Positions 44,318 to 52,812 of a stretch of 64,000 nt of DNA are shown one piece after another. The position numbers and the translations under genes are program-made. The notes under the pieces were generated by a model that saw only the letters and a list, made by a program, of their open reading frames with translations, made no database searches and was not told where the DNA came from. The stretch comes from Pedobacter nyackensis (GTDB taxonomy: Bacteria > Bacteroidota > Bacteroidia > Sphingobacteriales > Sphingobacteriaceae). The stretch is taken from NCBI RefSeq assembly GCF_900176505.1, contig NZ_FWYB01000009.1:124001-188000 (forward strand). Direction: 5' to 3'. Numbering within the stretch: the first letter of the stretch is position 1; the number at the start of each line of letters is the position of its first letter.

Positions 44318-45565
44318 ATGGAAAGAGTAACTGCAAAATATTACATAGAAACACCGCTTGATCTTGAAAAATCAGCACAGGTGCTGGCTGGTGAACAGTC
44401 GTCGGGAACTTTTATTGCTGTTCCCGGAGAAACAGAAGAATTGAAGCAACGCTTCGCAGCCAGGGTAGAAAACATAACTGTCCTGGATACCGCTGATAGC
44501 CCTGCGATTCCTGGGGTAATTTCCTCCGGAGGTAAATATCAACGGGCGATGATAGAGGTGTCCTGGTCGGTAGAGAATTTTGGTTATAATTTACCCGTGC
44601 TGGTTTCTACTTTACAAGGTAATCTTTATGAACTGACCCAGTTTACCGGCTTAAAACTAATGGATCTGGAATTACCCGCATCTTACGCGGGGGCATTTAA
44701 AGGTCCTAAATTTGGGATTGAGGGTTGTAGGAAATTTACGGGTGTTTACGATAGACCCCTGATCGGAACAATCATAAAGCCGAGTATAGGGATGACGCCT
44801 GAACAAACTGCTGCATTGGTTAAAACCCTGGCAACAGCGGGTATCGACTTTGTTAAGGACGATGAGTTACTGGGATCATCCGCTAATTCTCCTTTTGATA
44901 AACGGGTGGATGCCGTGATGGATGTGATCAATAAACATGCAGACCAAACTGGCAAAAAGGTGATGTATGCCTTTAACATCAGTGATGATATAGACCAGAT
45001 GCAGCGCAACTATGAAAAGGTATTGAAATCAGGAGGTACTTCTGTGATGATCAGCCTGAATAGTGTAGGCTTGTCCGGCGTGAAAAAAATAGGAGATATG
45101 GGTGAACTGGCTATACATGGGCACCGCAATGGTTGGGGGATGCTCAATCGTCACCCTTTATTGGGTATTGAGTTTTCTGCTTATCAGAAATTATGGCGCC
45201 TTGCAGGTGTAGACCAGATCCATGTAAATGGTATTCAGAATAAGTTCTGGGAATCTGATGATTCAGTAGTAAAGTCAATTGAAGCTTGTTTGACTCCCTT
45301 GTTGGGTGGTTATTCGATTTTGCCTGTTGTTTCTTCGGGACAATGGGGAGGGCAGGCACCTGAAACTTATCGACGTACTAAAACGGTAGACCTGCTGTAC
45401 ATGGCAGGAGGTGGCATTATGGCTCATCCCGATGGTCCTGCTGGCGGTGTTGTTGCTTTGCAACAGGCCTGGCAGGCGGCGGTAGATGGTTTGTCTGTAG
45501 ATGAAGCTGCTACAAAATATCTGGAGTTCGGTCATTCCGTTTCTGTATTTGGTAAAAATAAATAA
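44318..45565 (+). CDS. RuBisCO-like protein (form IV), candidate acid-sugar-phosphate decarboxylase
   Basis: 415 residues with the large-subunit N-terminal ferredoxin-like domain and a (beta/alpha)8 barrel. Key RuBisCO positions can be traced: Lys154 in G-T-I-I-K-P-S (the first Lys of K-P-K is kept, the second is Ser156), the carbamate-type triad Lys180, Asp182, Glu183 in F-V-K-D-D-E, the loop-6-type Lys309 in G-I-Q-N-K-F-W, and S-S-G-Q and G-G-G-I-M-A-H-P phosphate loops. The Lys-to-Ser change and the absence of phosphoribulokinase exclude CO2 fixation. The next gene is a DUF1537 kinase with a 5-base gap. That pairing matches the published OiaK/OiaX step of apionate use (3-oxo-isoapionate 4-phosphate decarboxylation), so an OiaX-like role is the leading hypothesis. 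Confidence 0.87.
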   Translation: MERVTAKYYIETPLDLEKSAQVLAGEQSSGTFIAVPGETEELKQRFAARVENITVLDTADSPAIPGVISSGGKYQRAMIEVSWSVENFGYNLPVLVSTLQGNLYELTQFTGLKLMDLELPASYAGAFKGPKFGIEGCRKFTGVYDRPLIGTIIKPSIGMTPEQTAALVKTLATAGIDFVKDDELLGSSANSPFDKRVDAVMDVINKHADQTGKKVMYAFNISDDIDQMQRNYEKVLKSGGTSVMISLNSVGLSGVKKIGDMGELAIHGHRNGWGMLNRHPLLGIEFSAYQKLWRLAGVDQIHVNGIQNKFWESDDSVVKSIEACLTPLLGGYSILPVVSSGQWGGQAPETYRRTKTVDLLYMAGGGIMAHPDGPAGGVVALQQAWQAAVDGLSVDEAATKYLEFGHSVSVFGKNK

Positions 45566-45570
45566 CAGAA

Positions 45571-46968
45571 ATGGAAGGCCAGGAAAATAACCGCTTATTA
45601 ATCGCCTTTTACGGGGATGATTTTACCGGATCAACCGATGCACTGGAATTTTTAAGCAGGGCCGGAATCAAAACTGTCCTGTTTATTGAAGCACCCTCAA
45701 TGGAACAACTGGCGCACTATCCCGGATTGCAAGCCATCGGAGTGGCTGGCAAGAGCCGTACACTTTCGCCAGATGAAATGGAAGAAACGCTAAAGCCCGC
45801 TTTTACTGCATTGCAAAAACTGAACCCTCGTCATGTACACTATAAAGTCTGTTCTACCTTCGATTCTTCGCCAACAATTGGCAACATTGGTAAAGCCATC
45901 GATATCGGCGTATCTGTATTTAAAACTGAGGTTGTGCCATTGCTTGCGGCAGCACCGCATTTGGGTAGATACGGTTTGTTTGGAAACCTTTTCGCACGTA
46001 TGGGGATCGGTAGTGAAGGTGAAATTTATCGCCTCGACAGACACCCCTCGATGCGCAGTCATCCTATAACGCCGGCAGATGAAAGTGATATCCGCTTGCA
46101 CCTGGGCAAACAAACTACTAAAAGTATAGGTTTGTTCAATATCCTTGACTTGCATAAATACCAGGAACAAGCTTTTAGTCCTGATTTTTCAGGATATGAA
46201 ATTGTGCTTTTTGATGCACTGGTACCGGAAGAACTTAAAAGTATAGGACAGTTGATCGATGCACAAGCTGGTAACGGGCATATCGTATTCTCTGCAGGCT
46301 CCTCAGCGATAGAAATGGCTTTGGGGAATTACTGGCAGGAAAGCGGAATACTAGAGGAGCAAACTGAATGGAAAAATAGGAAAGCTGATGGGCCAGTATT
46401 GGTGGCCTCAGGTAGCTGCTCTGCGGTAACAGCCGGGCAGATCAGCTATGCTTTAAACCATGGCTTTACTGAAATTGCTATAGATACGGTCATGTTGGCT
46501 AGTCAGGTAACTGGGGCTGATCTATCGATGGAAACCGGTTTCATTAAGACTGCGGCTGAAAAATATGTGCTGAAGGCTGTGGGATTGATTGCCGGGGGGA
46601 AACATCCCCTGATCCATACCAGTCTGGGTAATGACGACGTTCGTGTAGCCGAGACTGATAAAATATTCAGGGAGAAGGGCTTTGGTAAATCTGCTACAGC
46701 GCAGCTGTATGGTCAGCTGCTTGGCCAGATCGTTCGGATGACTGCGGAGCAAACAAGTCTTCAGCGGATTATTATCGCCGGAGGAGATACTTCCAGTTAC
46801 GCCGCAAGGGCAATGGGGATAGAGGCGGTAGAAATGATTGCCCCGCTGTCACCTGGTGCCCCCTTATGTCGTGCGTATGCACCAGAATCTCCTGTCGACC
46901 AGTTAGAGCTGGTCTTTAAAGGCGGACAGGTAGGAAAAGAAGACTTTTTTAATATTAACCTTATATAA
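45571..46968 (+). CDS. DUF1537 four-carbon-acid-sugar kinase family protein
   Basis: 465 residues, cytoplasmic. The N-terminal domain has F-Y-G-D-D-F-T-G-S-T-D-A (residues 12-23), the family's substrate-binding signature. The C-terminal nucleotide-binding domain carries A-S-G-S-C-S near residue 277, the loop I-A-G-G-D-T-S-S-Y and the closing P-L-S-P-G-A-P-L-C-R. Known members (OtnK, DtnK, OiaK) phosphorylate tetronates or 3-oxo acid sugars with ATP. Its place straight after the RuBisCO-like gene suggests that it makes the phosphorylated substrate for that protein. The usual partners of tetronate kinases (PdxA2 and a class II aldolase) are missing, which favours the OiaK-type pathway. Confidence 0.87.
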   Translation: MEGQENNRLLIAFYGDDFTGSTDALEFLSRAGIKTVLFIEAPSMEQLAHYPGLQAIGVAGKSRTLSPDEMEETLKPAFTALQKLNPRHVHYKVCSTFDSSPTIGNIGKAIDIGVSVFKTEVVPLLAAAPHLGRYGLFGNLFARMGIGSEGEIYRLDRHPSMRSHPITPADESDIRLHLGKQTTKSIGLFNILDLHKYQEQAFSPDFSGYEIVLFDALVPEELKSIGQLIDAQAGNGHIVFSAGSSAIEMALGNYWQESGILEEQTEWKNRKADGPVLVASGSCSAVTAGQISYALNHGFTEIAIDTVMLASQVTGADLSMETGFIKTAAEKYVLKAVGLIAGGKHPLIHTSLGNDDVRVAETDKIFREKGFGKSATAQLYGQLLGQIVRMTAEQTSLQRIIIAGGDTSSYAARAMGIEAVEMIAPLSPGAPLCRAYAPESPVDQLELVFKGGQVGKEDFFNINLI

Positions 46969-46976
46969 CCAAAAAT

Positions 46977-47639
46977 ATGAAAGCTAAAACACTCGGACTT
47001 GTCCATACTTCAGCCACTTTAGTGCCTGTTTTTCAGAAGCTTTGTAGCGATTATCTGCCTGGCGTTAACGTGTTTAATATCGTAGATGACAGTTTGATCA
47101 AAGATGTGATTACCCGTAATGAACTAACTAAGTTAACTTCCAGAAGGGTCGTAGATCATGTCGCTTCAGCGGAGGCCGCGGGTGCGGATTTTATCCTGGT
47201 TACCTGTTCTTCGATAGGTGCGGCAATCGAAGCTGCCGCAGATTTAACTGGTGTTCCGGTTTTAAGGGTTGATCAGCCGATGGCTGACCTTGCTGTGAAG
47301 ACTGGCAAAAGGATCGGCGTAATTGCGACATTACCAACTACACTTGGTCCAACAAGCGATCTGGTTAAACGCCGCGCAGCCGTTTCAGGTAAAGAAATCG
47401 AGTTGACGTCAAGACTTTGTGAAGGTGCATTTGAGGCCTTGATGGGTGGACAGCCGGAAAAACATGATGAAATGGTGGCTAAAGCGCTGGTCGAACTTTC
47501 TGCTGAAGTAGATGTAATTGTGTTGGCACAAGCCTCGATGTCGCGAGTGGTTGATGGATTACCTGATGCAGAAAAACGTATCCCAATACTCGCAAGTCCG
47601 ACTTTGGCGATTCAACACATTGCAGATCTATTTAAGTAG
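46977..47639 (+). CDS. Asp/Glu-racemase-fold protein with a single active-site Cys
   Basis: 220 residues, cytoplasmic, with the two-lobed Asp/Glu/hydantoin racemase fold: L-G-L-V-H-T-S-A-T at the N-terminus, V-T-C-S-S-I-G with Cys77 in the first catalytic position, and R-I-G-V-I-A-T-L-P-T-T-L near residue 115. At the second catalytic position, where racemases have L-G-C-T, the sequence is L-A-Q-A-S (Ala184-Gln185-Ala186), so the second Cys is absent. A classical two-base racemase mechanism is therefore unlikely. One-Cys relatives include arylmalonate decarboxylase, though that enzyme keeps the other Cys. It probably isomerises, decarboxylates or lyases an intermediate of the RuBisCO-like/kinase module in which it sits. 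Confidence 0.8.
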   Translation: MKAKTLGLVHTSATLVPVFQKLCSDYLPGVNVFNIVDDSLIKDVITRNELTKLTSRRVVDHVASAEAAGADFILVTCSSIGAAIEAAADLTGVPVLRVDQPMADLAVKTGKRIGVIATLPTTLGPTSDLVKRRAAVSGKEIELTSRLCEGAFEALMGGQPEKHDEMVAKALVELSAEVDVIVLAQASMSRVVDGLPDAEKRIPILASPTLAIQHIADLFK

Positions 47640-47645
47640 GGCATC

Positions 47646-48959
47646 ATGTATAATTTTCGCAGATTATGTCTGCTCTTGGCGCTGATTGCATTTGTAGTGC
47701 TGCTGACTGGCCTTTTTAGATTAGATGCTGCACTCTGGCAACCCGCGGCAGTAGCAATGGCTGTAACAGCCGCTATAGGAATAGGTGCGCTGGAAACCTT
47801 GAAAAATTACCAGTATACTGCCTGGATCATTACGGCTGTTGTGGCGGGGATGATTTATCCTGCCGCTTTTCTGAAATGGGGCGACTTTGATCTTCGCAAC
47901 AAGTGGCTCATCCTCGTGGTGGTGCAGATGGTGATGTTTGGCATGGGAATACACATGAGCCTGCGCGATTTTACGGGCTTAGGCAGCACAGGGAAAGGAG
48001 TAATTATTGGCTTGTTATGTCATTTTACCATTATGCCGTTAATGGGCTATTTGCTGACCCGTGTGTTTCATTTCGAAACTGAAATTGCGGCAGGGATCAT
48101 CTTAATTGGTTCCTGTTCCAGTGGTTTAGCTTCTAATGTCATGGTATATATTGCTCGTGCGAATCTGGTATTATCTGTTGCGGTTACCGCAATGGCTACG
48201 CTGATCGCACCATTTTTGACACCCTTGCTGATGAAATTACTGGCAGGAACGCTGATTGAGATTAAATTCTTCAATATGATGATGGAGATCATTAAGATTG
48301 TGATCGTTCCTATCGGTGCGGCACTGGTTCATGATTACTTAAAAAGGGCAACACCAAAAGGCTGGAAGCGTATTCAGCTGATTGCTGCTGTATGTGTACT
48401 TTGGCTGCTGGCTTTACCTTTTGGAATGTGGAAAGGGCTTGAACAGGTCTTTTCTATTGAAGGCATGGAATCCGTTGAGATCTTAAGTTTTTTTGCAGGC
48501 GCATTTCTTGTAGGATTGATTTATCACTTATTTACACTGAAATTCAATAATCTGGATCGGTTGATGCCTTATATTTCTATGTTTGGTATTGTTTATTTTA
48601 CAACCGTTACAACAGCTGCCGGAAGAGATAACCTGTTAAAAGTCGGTTTTATTTTGTTTCTTGCATCGGTGATCCATAATGGCGCTGGTTACCTTTTTGG
48701 TTATTTGTTAAGCCGGATATTTGGTTTGGATAAGAGATCATCAAGAACCGTTGCCTTTGAAGTTGGCTTGCAGAATGGCGGTATGGCCTCTGGTTTGGCC
48801 GGTTCTATGGGTAAGCTGGGAACCGTTGGCCTCGCAGCTGCCGTATTTAGTCCCTGGATGAATATTTCGGGATCAATCCTTGCCAATTACTGGAGAAAAC
48901 AGGCACTGAAGGAAGAAGAATTAGAAAAATCAACTCAAAAAATACATGAAGAGGCTTAA
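47646..48959 (+). CDS. BASS-family (bile acid:Na+ symporter-like) carrier
   Basis: 437 residues with an extra pair of hydrophobic segments at the N-terminus, then the ten-helix BASS core: M-F-G-M-G-I-H-M-S-L-R-D-F near residue 100, the G-S-C-S-S-G-L-A-S-N-V-M crossover motif near residue 160, and E-V-G-L-Q-N-G-G-M-A-S-G near residue 375. BASS carriers import organic acids such as bile acids, pantoate or 2-keto acids with Na+. Its position after the kinase and RuBisCO-like genes makes it the likely importer of the sugar acid that feeds that module. Its last 14 bases overlap the start of the next gene. Confidence 0.85.
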   Translation: MYNFRRLCLLLALIAFVVLLTGLFRLDAALWQPAAVAMAVTAAIGIGALETLKNYQYTAWIITAVVAGMIYPAAFLKWGDFDLRNKWLILVVVQMVMFGMGIHMSLRDFTGLGSTGKGVIIGLLCHFTIMPLMGYLLTRVFHFETEIAAGIILIGSCSSGLASNVMVYIARANLVLSVAVTAMATLIAPFLTPLLMKLLAGTLIEIKFFNMMMEIIKIVIVPIGAALVHDYLKRATPKGWKRIQLIAAVCVLWLLALPFGMWKGLEQVFSIEGMESVEILSFFAGAFLVGLIYHLFTLKFNNLDRLMPYISMFGIVYFTTVTTAAGRDNLLKVGFILFLASVIHNGAGYLFGYLLSRIFGLDKRSSRTVAFEVGLQNGGMASGLAGSMGKLGTVGLAAAVFSPWMNISGSILANYWRKQALKEEELEKSTQKIHEEA

Positions 48960-50397
48960 AATTATTATCTCAAAAACAGTCGCAACTGCATTGTTGCTGT
49001 CCTTTTGCGGAAGTTCTTCGTTTGCTGAAGTAAAACCTGCATCAATTTTTACAGACCATATGGTGCTTCAACAAAAGGCTGATGTTGCTATATGGGGATG
49101 GGCGAAAAAGAATAGCCAGGTTACTGTGACGCCATCATGGGATAAGAAGAAATACAGCATAAAAGCTGATGCTGCAGGGAAGTGGAAGCTAAAAATAGTT
49201 ACTCCGAAAGCTGGCGGACCTTACGTAATCACCATCAGCGATGGTGCTGCCATCACTTTGACAGATATTTTAATTGGAGAAGTTTGGTTTTGTAGTGGGC
49301 AATCCAATATGGAAATGCCCATGAAAGGATTTAAAAGTCAGCCTGTACTGGGGTCAAATGAGGCCATTTTGAAATCTTCTAATTCGAAGATCAGGTTATA
49401 CACAGTTCCACGTTCTTCAATAACAGAAAGACAGGACAATAGTAAGCCGTCGGATTGGAAAATTGCGGGACCAGAAGCGGTAGCTAATTTTAGTGCTACT
49501 GCCTATCATTTTGGTAAACTGTTGAGTGAAATGCTACAGGTTCCTGTTGGACTGATTAACGATAGTTACGGCGGTTCGACCATAGAAGCCTGGATGTCGC
49601 CGGAATTGCTAAAGTCATTTCCTGAAGTTCAGATTCCTTCAAAAACGGATAGCATCAAAGAAGTGAGTCGCACACCTACCACTTTATACAACGGTATGTT
49701 GTATCCTGTGATGGGCTATGGTATCCGCGGAGCCATCTGGTATCAGGGAGAATCCAATCAAACCCGACCTGACCGTTATGAGGATCTTTTTCCTGCAATG
49801 GTTAAGGAGTGGCGGAGTGTATGGGGAATGGGAGAATTTCCATTTTATTATGCGCAGATTGCACCATACAGATATGTTAAGTCGGAAAATATGCAAACTG
49901 CCGGTAAACTGAATTCAGCTTTCATCAGAGATGCTCAGCGCAAATCGATGGCTAAGATTCCGAATTCGGGGATGGCAGTACTGATGGATGTTGGAGAGGA
50001 TCGCTCCATACATCCGGCAAATAAAGAAACAGGTGGCTTGCGGTTGGCCTATCTGGCATTAGGTAATACCTATGGCATAAAAGGCTTTGGTTACGCAAGT
50101 CCTGATTATGAATCCATAAGTGTTAAAGATGGTACAGCTGTGGTTAAGTTTAAAAACGTACCCAACGGATTAACTTCTTTTAGTAAACCGCTTGGCTTAT
50201 TTGAAGTTGCTGGAGCGGATAAAATGTTTTATCCTGCAAAAGCTGTGCTTTCGGGGAGTAGTATAACTGTTTCTTCCGAAGCTGTGCCGGTTCCGGTGGC
50301 CGTGCGCTACGCGTTTAAGGATTTTGTAATTGGCGACTTATATAGTAATGAAGGTTTACCCGTATCCTCTTTCAGAACGGACGACTGGGAACAATAA
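48946..50397 (+). CDS. Secreted sialate O-acetylesterase-like enzyme (second)
   Basis: 483 residues. The signal peptide ends near S-F-A-E (about residue 27). The start ATG at 48946 lies inside the BASS gene, a 14-base overlap; it is supported because it gives a basic, then hydrophobic leader. The nucleophile Ser120 lies in C-S-G-Q-S-N-M-E-M, A-I-W-Y-Q-G-E-S-N follows near residue 265, and the catalytic His is His356 in R-S-I-H-P. The residue two before that His is Ser354, where many relatives, including the copy at 1603, have Asp. It likely removes acetyl groups from the same glycan; reduced or altered activity is possible. Confidence 0.83.
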   Translation: MKRLKIIISKTVATALLLSFCGSSSFAEVKPASIFTDHMVLQQKADVAIWGWAKKNSQVTVTPSWDKKKYSIKADAAGKWKLKIVTPKAGGPYVITISDGAAITLTDILIGEVWFCSGQSNMEMPMKGFKSQPVLGSNEAILKSSNSKIRLYTVPRSSITERQDNSKPSDWKIAGPEAVANFSATAYHFGKLLSEMLQVPVGLINDSYGGSTIEAWMSPELLKSFPEVQIPSKTDSIKEVSRTPTTLYNGMLYPVMGYGIRGAIWYQGESNQTRPDRYEDLFPAMVKEWRSVWGMGEFPFYYAQIAPYRYVKSENMQTAGKLNSAFIRDAQRKSMAKIPNSGMAVLMDVGEDRSIHPANKETGGLRLAYLALGNTYGIKGFGYASPDYESISVKDGTAVVKFKNVPNGLTSFSKPLGLFEVAGADKMFYPAKAVLSGSSITVSSEAVPVPVAVRYAFKDFVIGDLYSNEGLPVSSFRTDDWEQ

Positions 50398-50408
50398 AAT
50401 TAAGTATT

Positions 50409-52715
50409 TTGAAGAAGAAGGTTATTGTCATTTGTGCCATTTTACTATCCGTTTGTTTATTTAAGGCAGCCGTTGCGCAGCATAAGCAAGTGGAGGCGAA
50501 TTTGGTGTGGACTAGTCAGAGCGACAACTCTGCCGGTTCTATGCCTTGCGGTGGTGGCGACATTGGCCTCAATGTCTGGGTAGAAAAAGGCGACTTGCTT
50601 TTCTATATTTCCAGAAGTGGCACATTTGATGAAAATAATACTTTACTGAAACAAGGAAGAGTCAGACTTAAATTAAGTCCGAACCCGTTTGACGCTCATG
50701 CAGATTTTAAACAGGAACTCGTTTTAAAAGAAGGCTATGTACAGATCTCAGGAAAAAAAAGGGATCTGGAAACAACCCTGAAAGTATGGGTGGATGTATT
50801 TAAACCTGTGGTTCATTTGGATATTAAGAGCAATCAGAAAACTATTGCGGAGGCTGCTTATGAAAGCTGGAGATTTGAAGACCGGCTAACTAAAGGCAAA
50901 GAAAATAACCAAAACTCTTATAAATGGGCGCCAAGAGGTGAAGTGAAAACCTTTAAGGATAGCATTGCTTTTAAGCAACACGAAGTAGTTTTCTTTCATA
51001 AAAATAAGGATGAGTCTGTTTTTGATGTTACTGTAAAGCAGCAGGGATTGGAGACTAATAAGGCTAAATTATATAACCCGCTTAAAAATCTGGTGTTTGG
51101 CGGGTCTATGAAAGGGACTGATATGCAGGTGTCTGGTAATGATACCGGAACTTATTTAGGAACAGTATATAAGGCCTGGAAATTGAAAAGTAACAGGCCT
51201 TCAAAGTCTATCGACATAGCCGTTACTTTACACACTGCACGTACGACAACAGTTGATGAATGGGAGGCAGGATTAAATAAAACTGCCACAAGCCTAAATT
51301 CTGCCAAAGCATTTAATGCTGCTAAAAACTGGTGGAAAAGCTATTGGGAAAGAAGCTTTATCGATGTTAGTAGTCAGACAGAACCTTTAGCTGCTCAGGC
51401 AGCCCGTAATTATACCTTATTTCGTTATATGCTGGGCTGCAATGCATATGGCGCTTATCCGACTAAATTTAACGGTGGACTTTTTACCTATGATCCGGCA
51501 CAGGTTGATACCGCTTTAAAATTCACGCCTGATTTCAGAAACTGGGGTGGAGGAACACACACGGCACAAAACCAGCGATTGGTTTATTGGCCAATGTTAA
51601 AAAGTGGCGATGCGGATCTGATGAAGCCTCAATTTGATTTTTATAAGGATCTTGTAAGGAATGCGGAGCTAAGATCGGAGTTCTATTGGGGACATAAAGG
51701 CGCAAGTTTTACTGAACAATTAGAGAATTTTGGCTTGCCAAATCCAGCTGAGTACGGCTGGAAAAGACCTGCAGGTTATGACTTGGGCATGGAATATAAT
51801 GCCTGGTTAGAATATCAGTGGGATACTGTGCTGGAATTTTGTATGATGATACTGGAAACGGAAAGTTATGCAGGGAAGGATATTAAAGAATACCTTCCAC
51901 TGATTGAAAGTTCGCTTATTTTTTTTGATGCACATTATACTTATTTAGCTAAGCAAAGAGGAAGTAAAGCGCTGGATGCAAACGGGCATTTGGTTTTGTA
52001 TCCGGGCTCAGCTGCCGAAACGTATAAAATGACTTATAATGCTACATCTACTATTGCTGCATTAACAACGGTATTGAAACGTGCATTGGAGATCCCCGGT
52101 ATTTCTACACAACAGAAGGCGGATTGGGAGACGATGTTGAAACGGATTCCTCCAATGAGTTTCAGGACATTTGACGGGCACGTTACTATCGCACCGGCAA
52201 AAGTATGGGAGCGGGTAAATAATACGGAAAGTCCACAGTTGTATCCTGTATATCCATGGGGGATTTATGGAATTGGCAGACCTGGTCTTGATACCGCTGT
52301 AAATACCTTTAAGTATGATACTGATGTACTTAAATTCAGAAGTCATATAGGTTGGAAGCAGGATAATATTTTTGCAGCCAGATTAGGATTAACACAGGAA
52401 GCAGCTACGCTGACTTTGCAAAAATTAAAAGATTCAGGCAGGAGATTTCCTGCATTCTGGGGTCCTGGTTTTGATTGGGTTCCCGACCATAACTGGGGCG
52501 GATCTGGGATGATAGGTTTGCAGGAAATGCTACTTCAAACTTATGGAAAGAAGATTTATCTCTTTCCTGCATGGCCAAAACAATGGGATGCTCATTTTAA
52601 ACTCCATGCGCCTTATCAAACAACAGTAGAGGTTGTATTAAAAGGAGGGAAAATAGAAATGCTGAAGGTAATCCCCGAATCAAGAAGAAAAGATATAATG
52701 ATTTTATTGAAATAA
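50409..52715 (+). CDS. Secreted DUF5703/GH95-like (alpha/alpha)6 glycosidase
   Basis: 768 residues beginning at a TTG codon (50409). No ATG or GTG lies upstream in frame after the previous stop, and the TTG yields a textbook leader M-K-K-K-V-I-V-I-C-A-I-L-L with cleavage near V-A-Q-H, so this start is preferred. The N-terminal beta domain (P-C-G-G-G-D-I-G-L-N-V-W, F-Y-I-S-R-S-G-T-F-D) matches DUF5703. The catalytic part from about residue 310 is an (alpha/alpha)6 barrel similar to GH95 and relatives, ending with the typical L-Q-E-M-L-L-Q-T-Y and W-P-K-Q-W-D-A segment. GH95 includes fucosidases and galactosidases; the true substrate here is not known. Confidence 0.75.
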   Translation: MKKKVIVICAILLSVCLFKAAVAQHKQVEANLVWTSQSDNSAGSMPCGGGDIGLNVWVEKGDLLFYISRSGTFDENNTLLKQGRVRLKLSPNPFDAHADFKQELVLKEGYVQISGKKRDLETTLKVWVDVFKPVVHLDIKSNQKTIAEAAYESWRFEDRLTKGKENNQNSYKWAPRGEVKTFKDSIAFKQHEVVFFHKNKDESVFDVTVKQQGLETNKAKLYNPLKNLVFGGSMKGTDMQVSGNDTGTYLGTVYKAWKLKSNRPSKSIDIAVTLHTARTTTVDEWEAGLNKTATSLNSAKAFNAAKNWWKSYWERSFIDVSSQTEPLAAQAARNYTLFRYMLGCNAYGAYPTKFNGGLFTYDPAQVDTALKFTPDFRNWGGGTHTAQNQRLVYWPMLKSGDADLMKPQFDFYKDLVRNAELRSEFYWGHKGASFTEQLENFGLPNPAEYGWKRPAGYDLGMEYNAWLEYQWDTVLEFCMMILETESYAGKDIKEYLPLIESSLIFFDAHYTYLAKQRGSKALDANGHLVLYPGSAAETYKMTYNATSTIAALTTVLKRALEIPGISTQQKADWETMLKRIPPMSFRTFDGHVTIAPAKVWERVNNTESPQLYPVYPWGIYGIGRPGLDTAVNTFKYDTDVLKFRSHIGWKQDNIFAARLGLTQEAATLTLQKLKDSGRRFPAFWGPGFDWVPDHNWGGSGMIGLQEMLLQTYGKKIYLFPAWPKQWDAHFKLHAPYQTTVEVVLKGGKIEMLKVIPESRRKDIMILLK

Positions 52716-52812
52716 GTTTCCGACAACGATTGCGTACTTATTTCTTCCGTTTTACTAAAATCACTGTTTAAAACTATGTAGACTTGTATTGAACCATTTA
52801 TAAGAAACAAGT

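Noticed and set aside
44318..45565. Carbon-fixing RuBisCO
   Set aside because: The second Lys of the K-P-K motif is Ser, no phosphoribulokinase is encoded, and the context is acid-sugar catabolism.
52779..52812. Separate promoter before the GH105 gene (TAGACTTG box and a 6-bp ACTTGT/ACAAGT dyad)
   Set aside because: One mismatch in the -7 box, no suitable -33 box and a dyad short enough to be chance.
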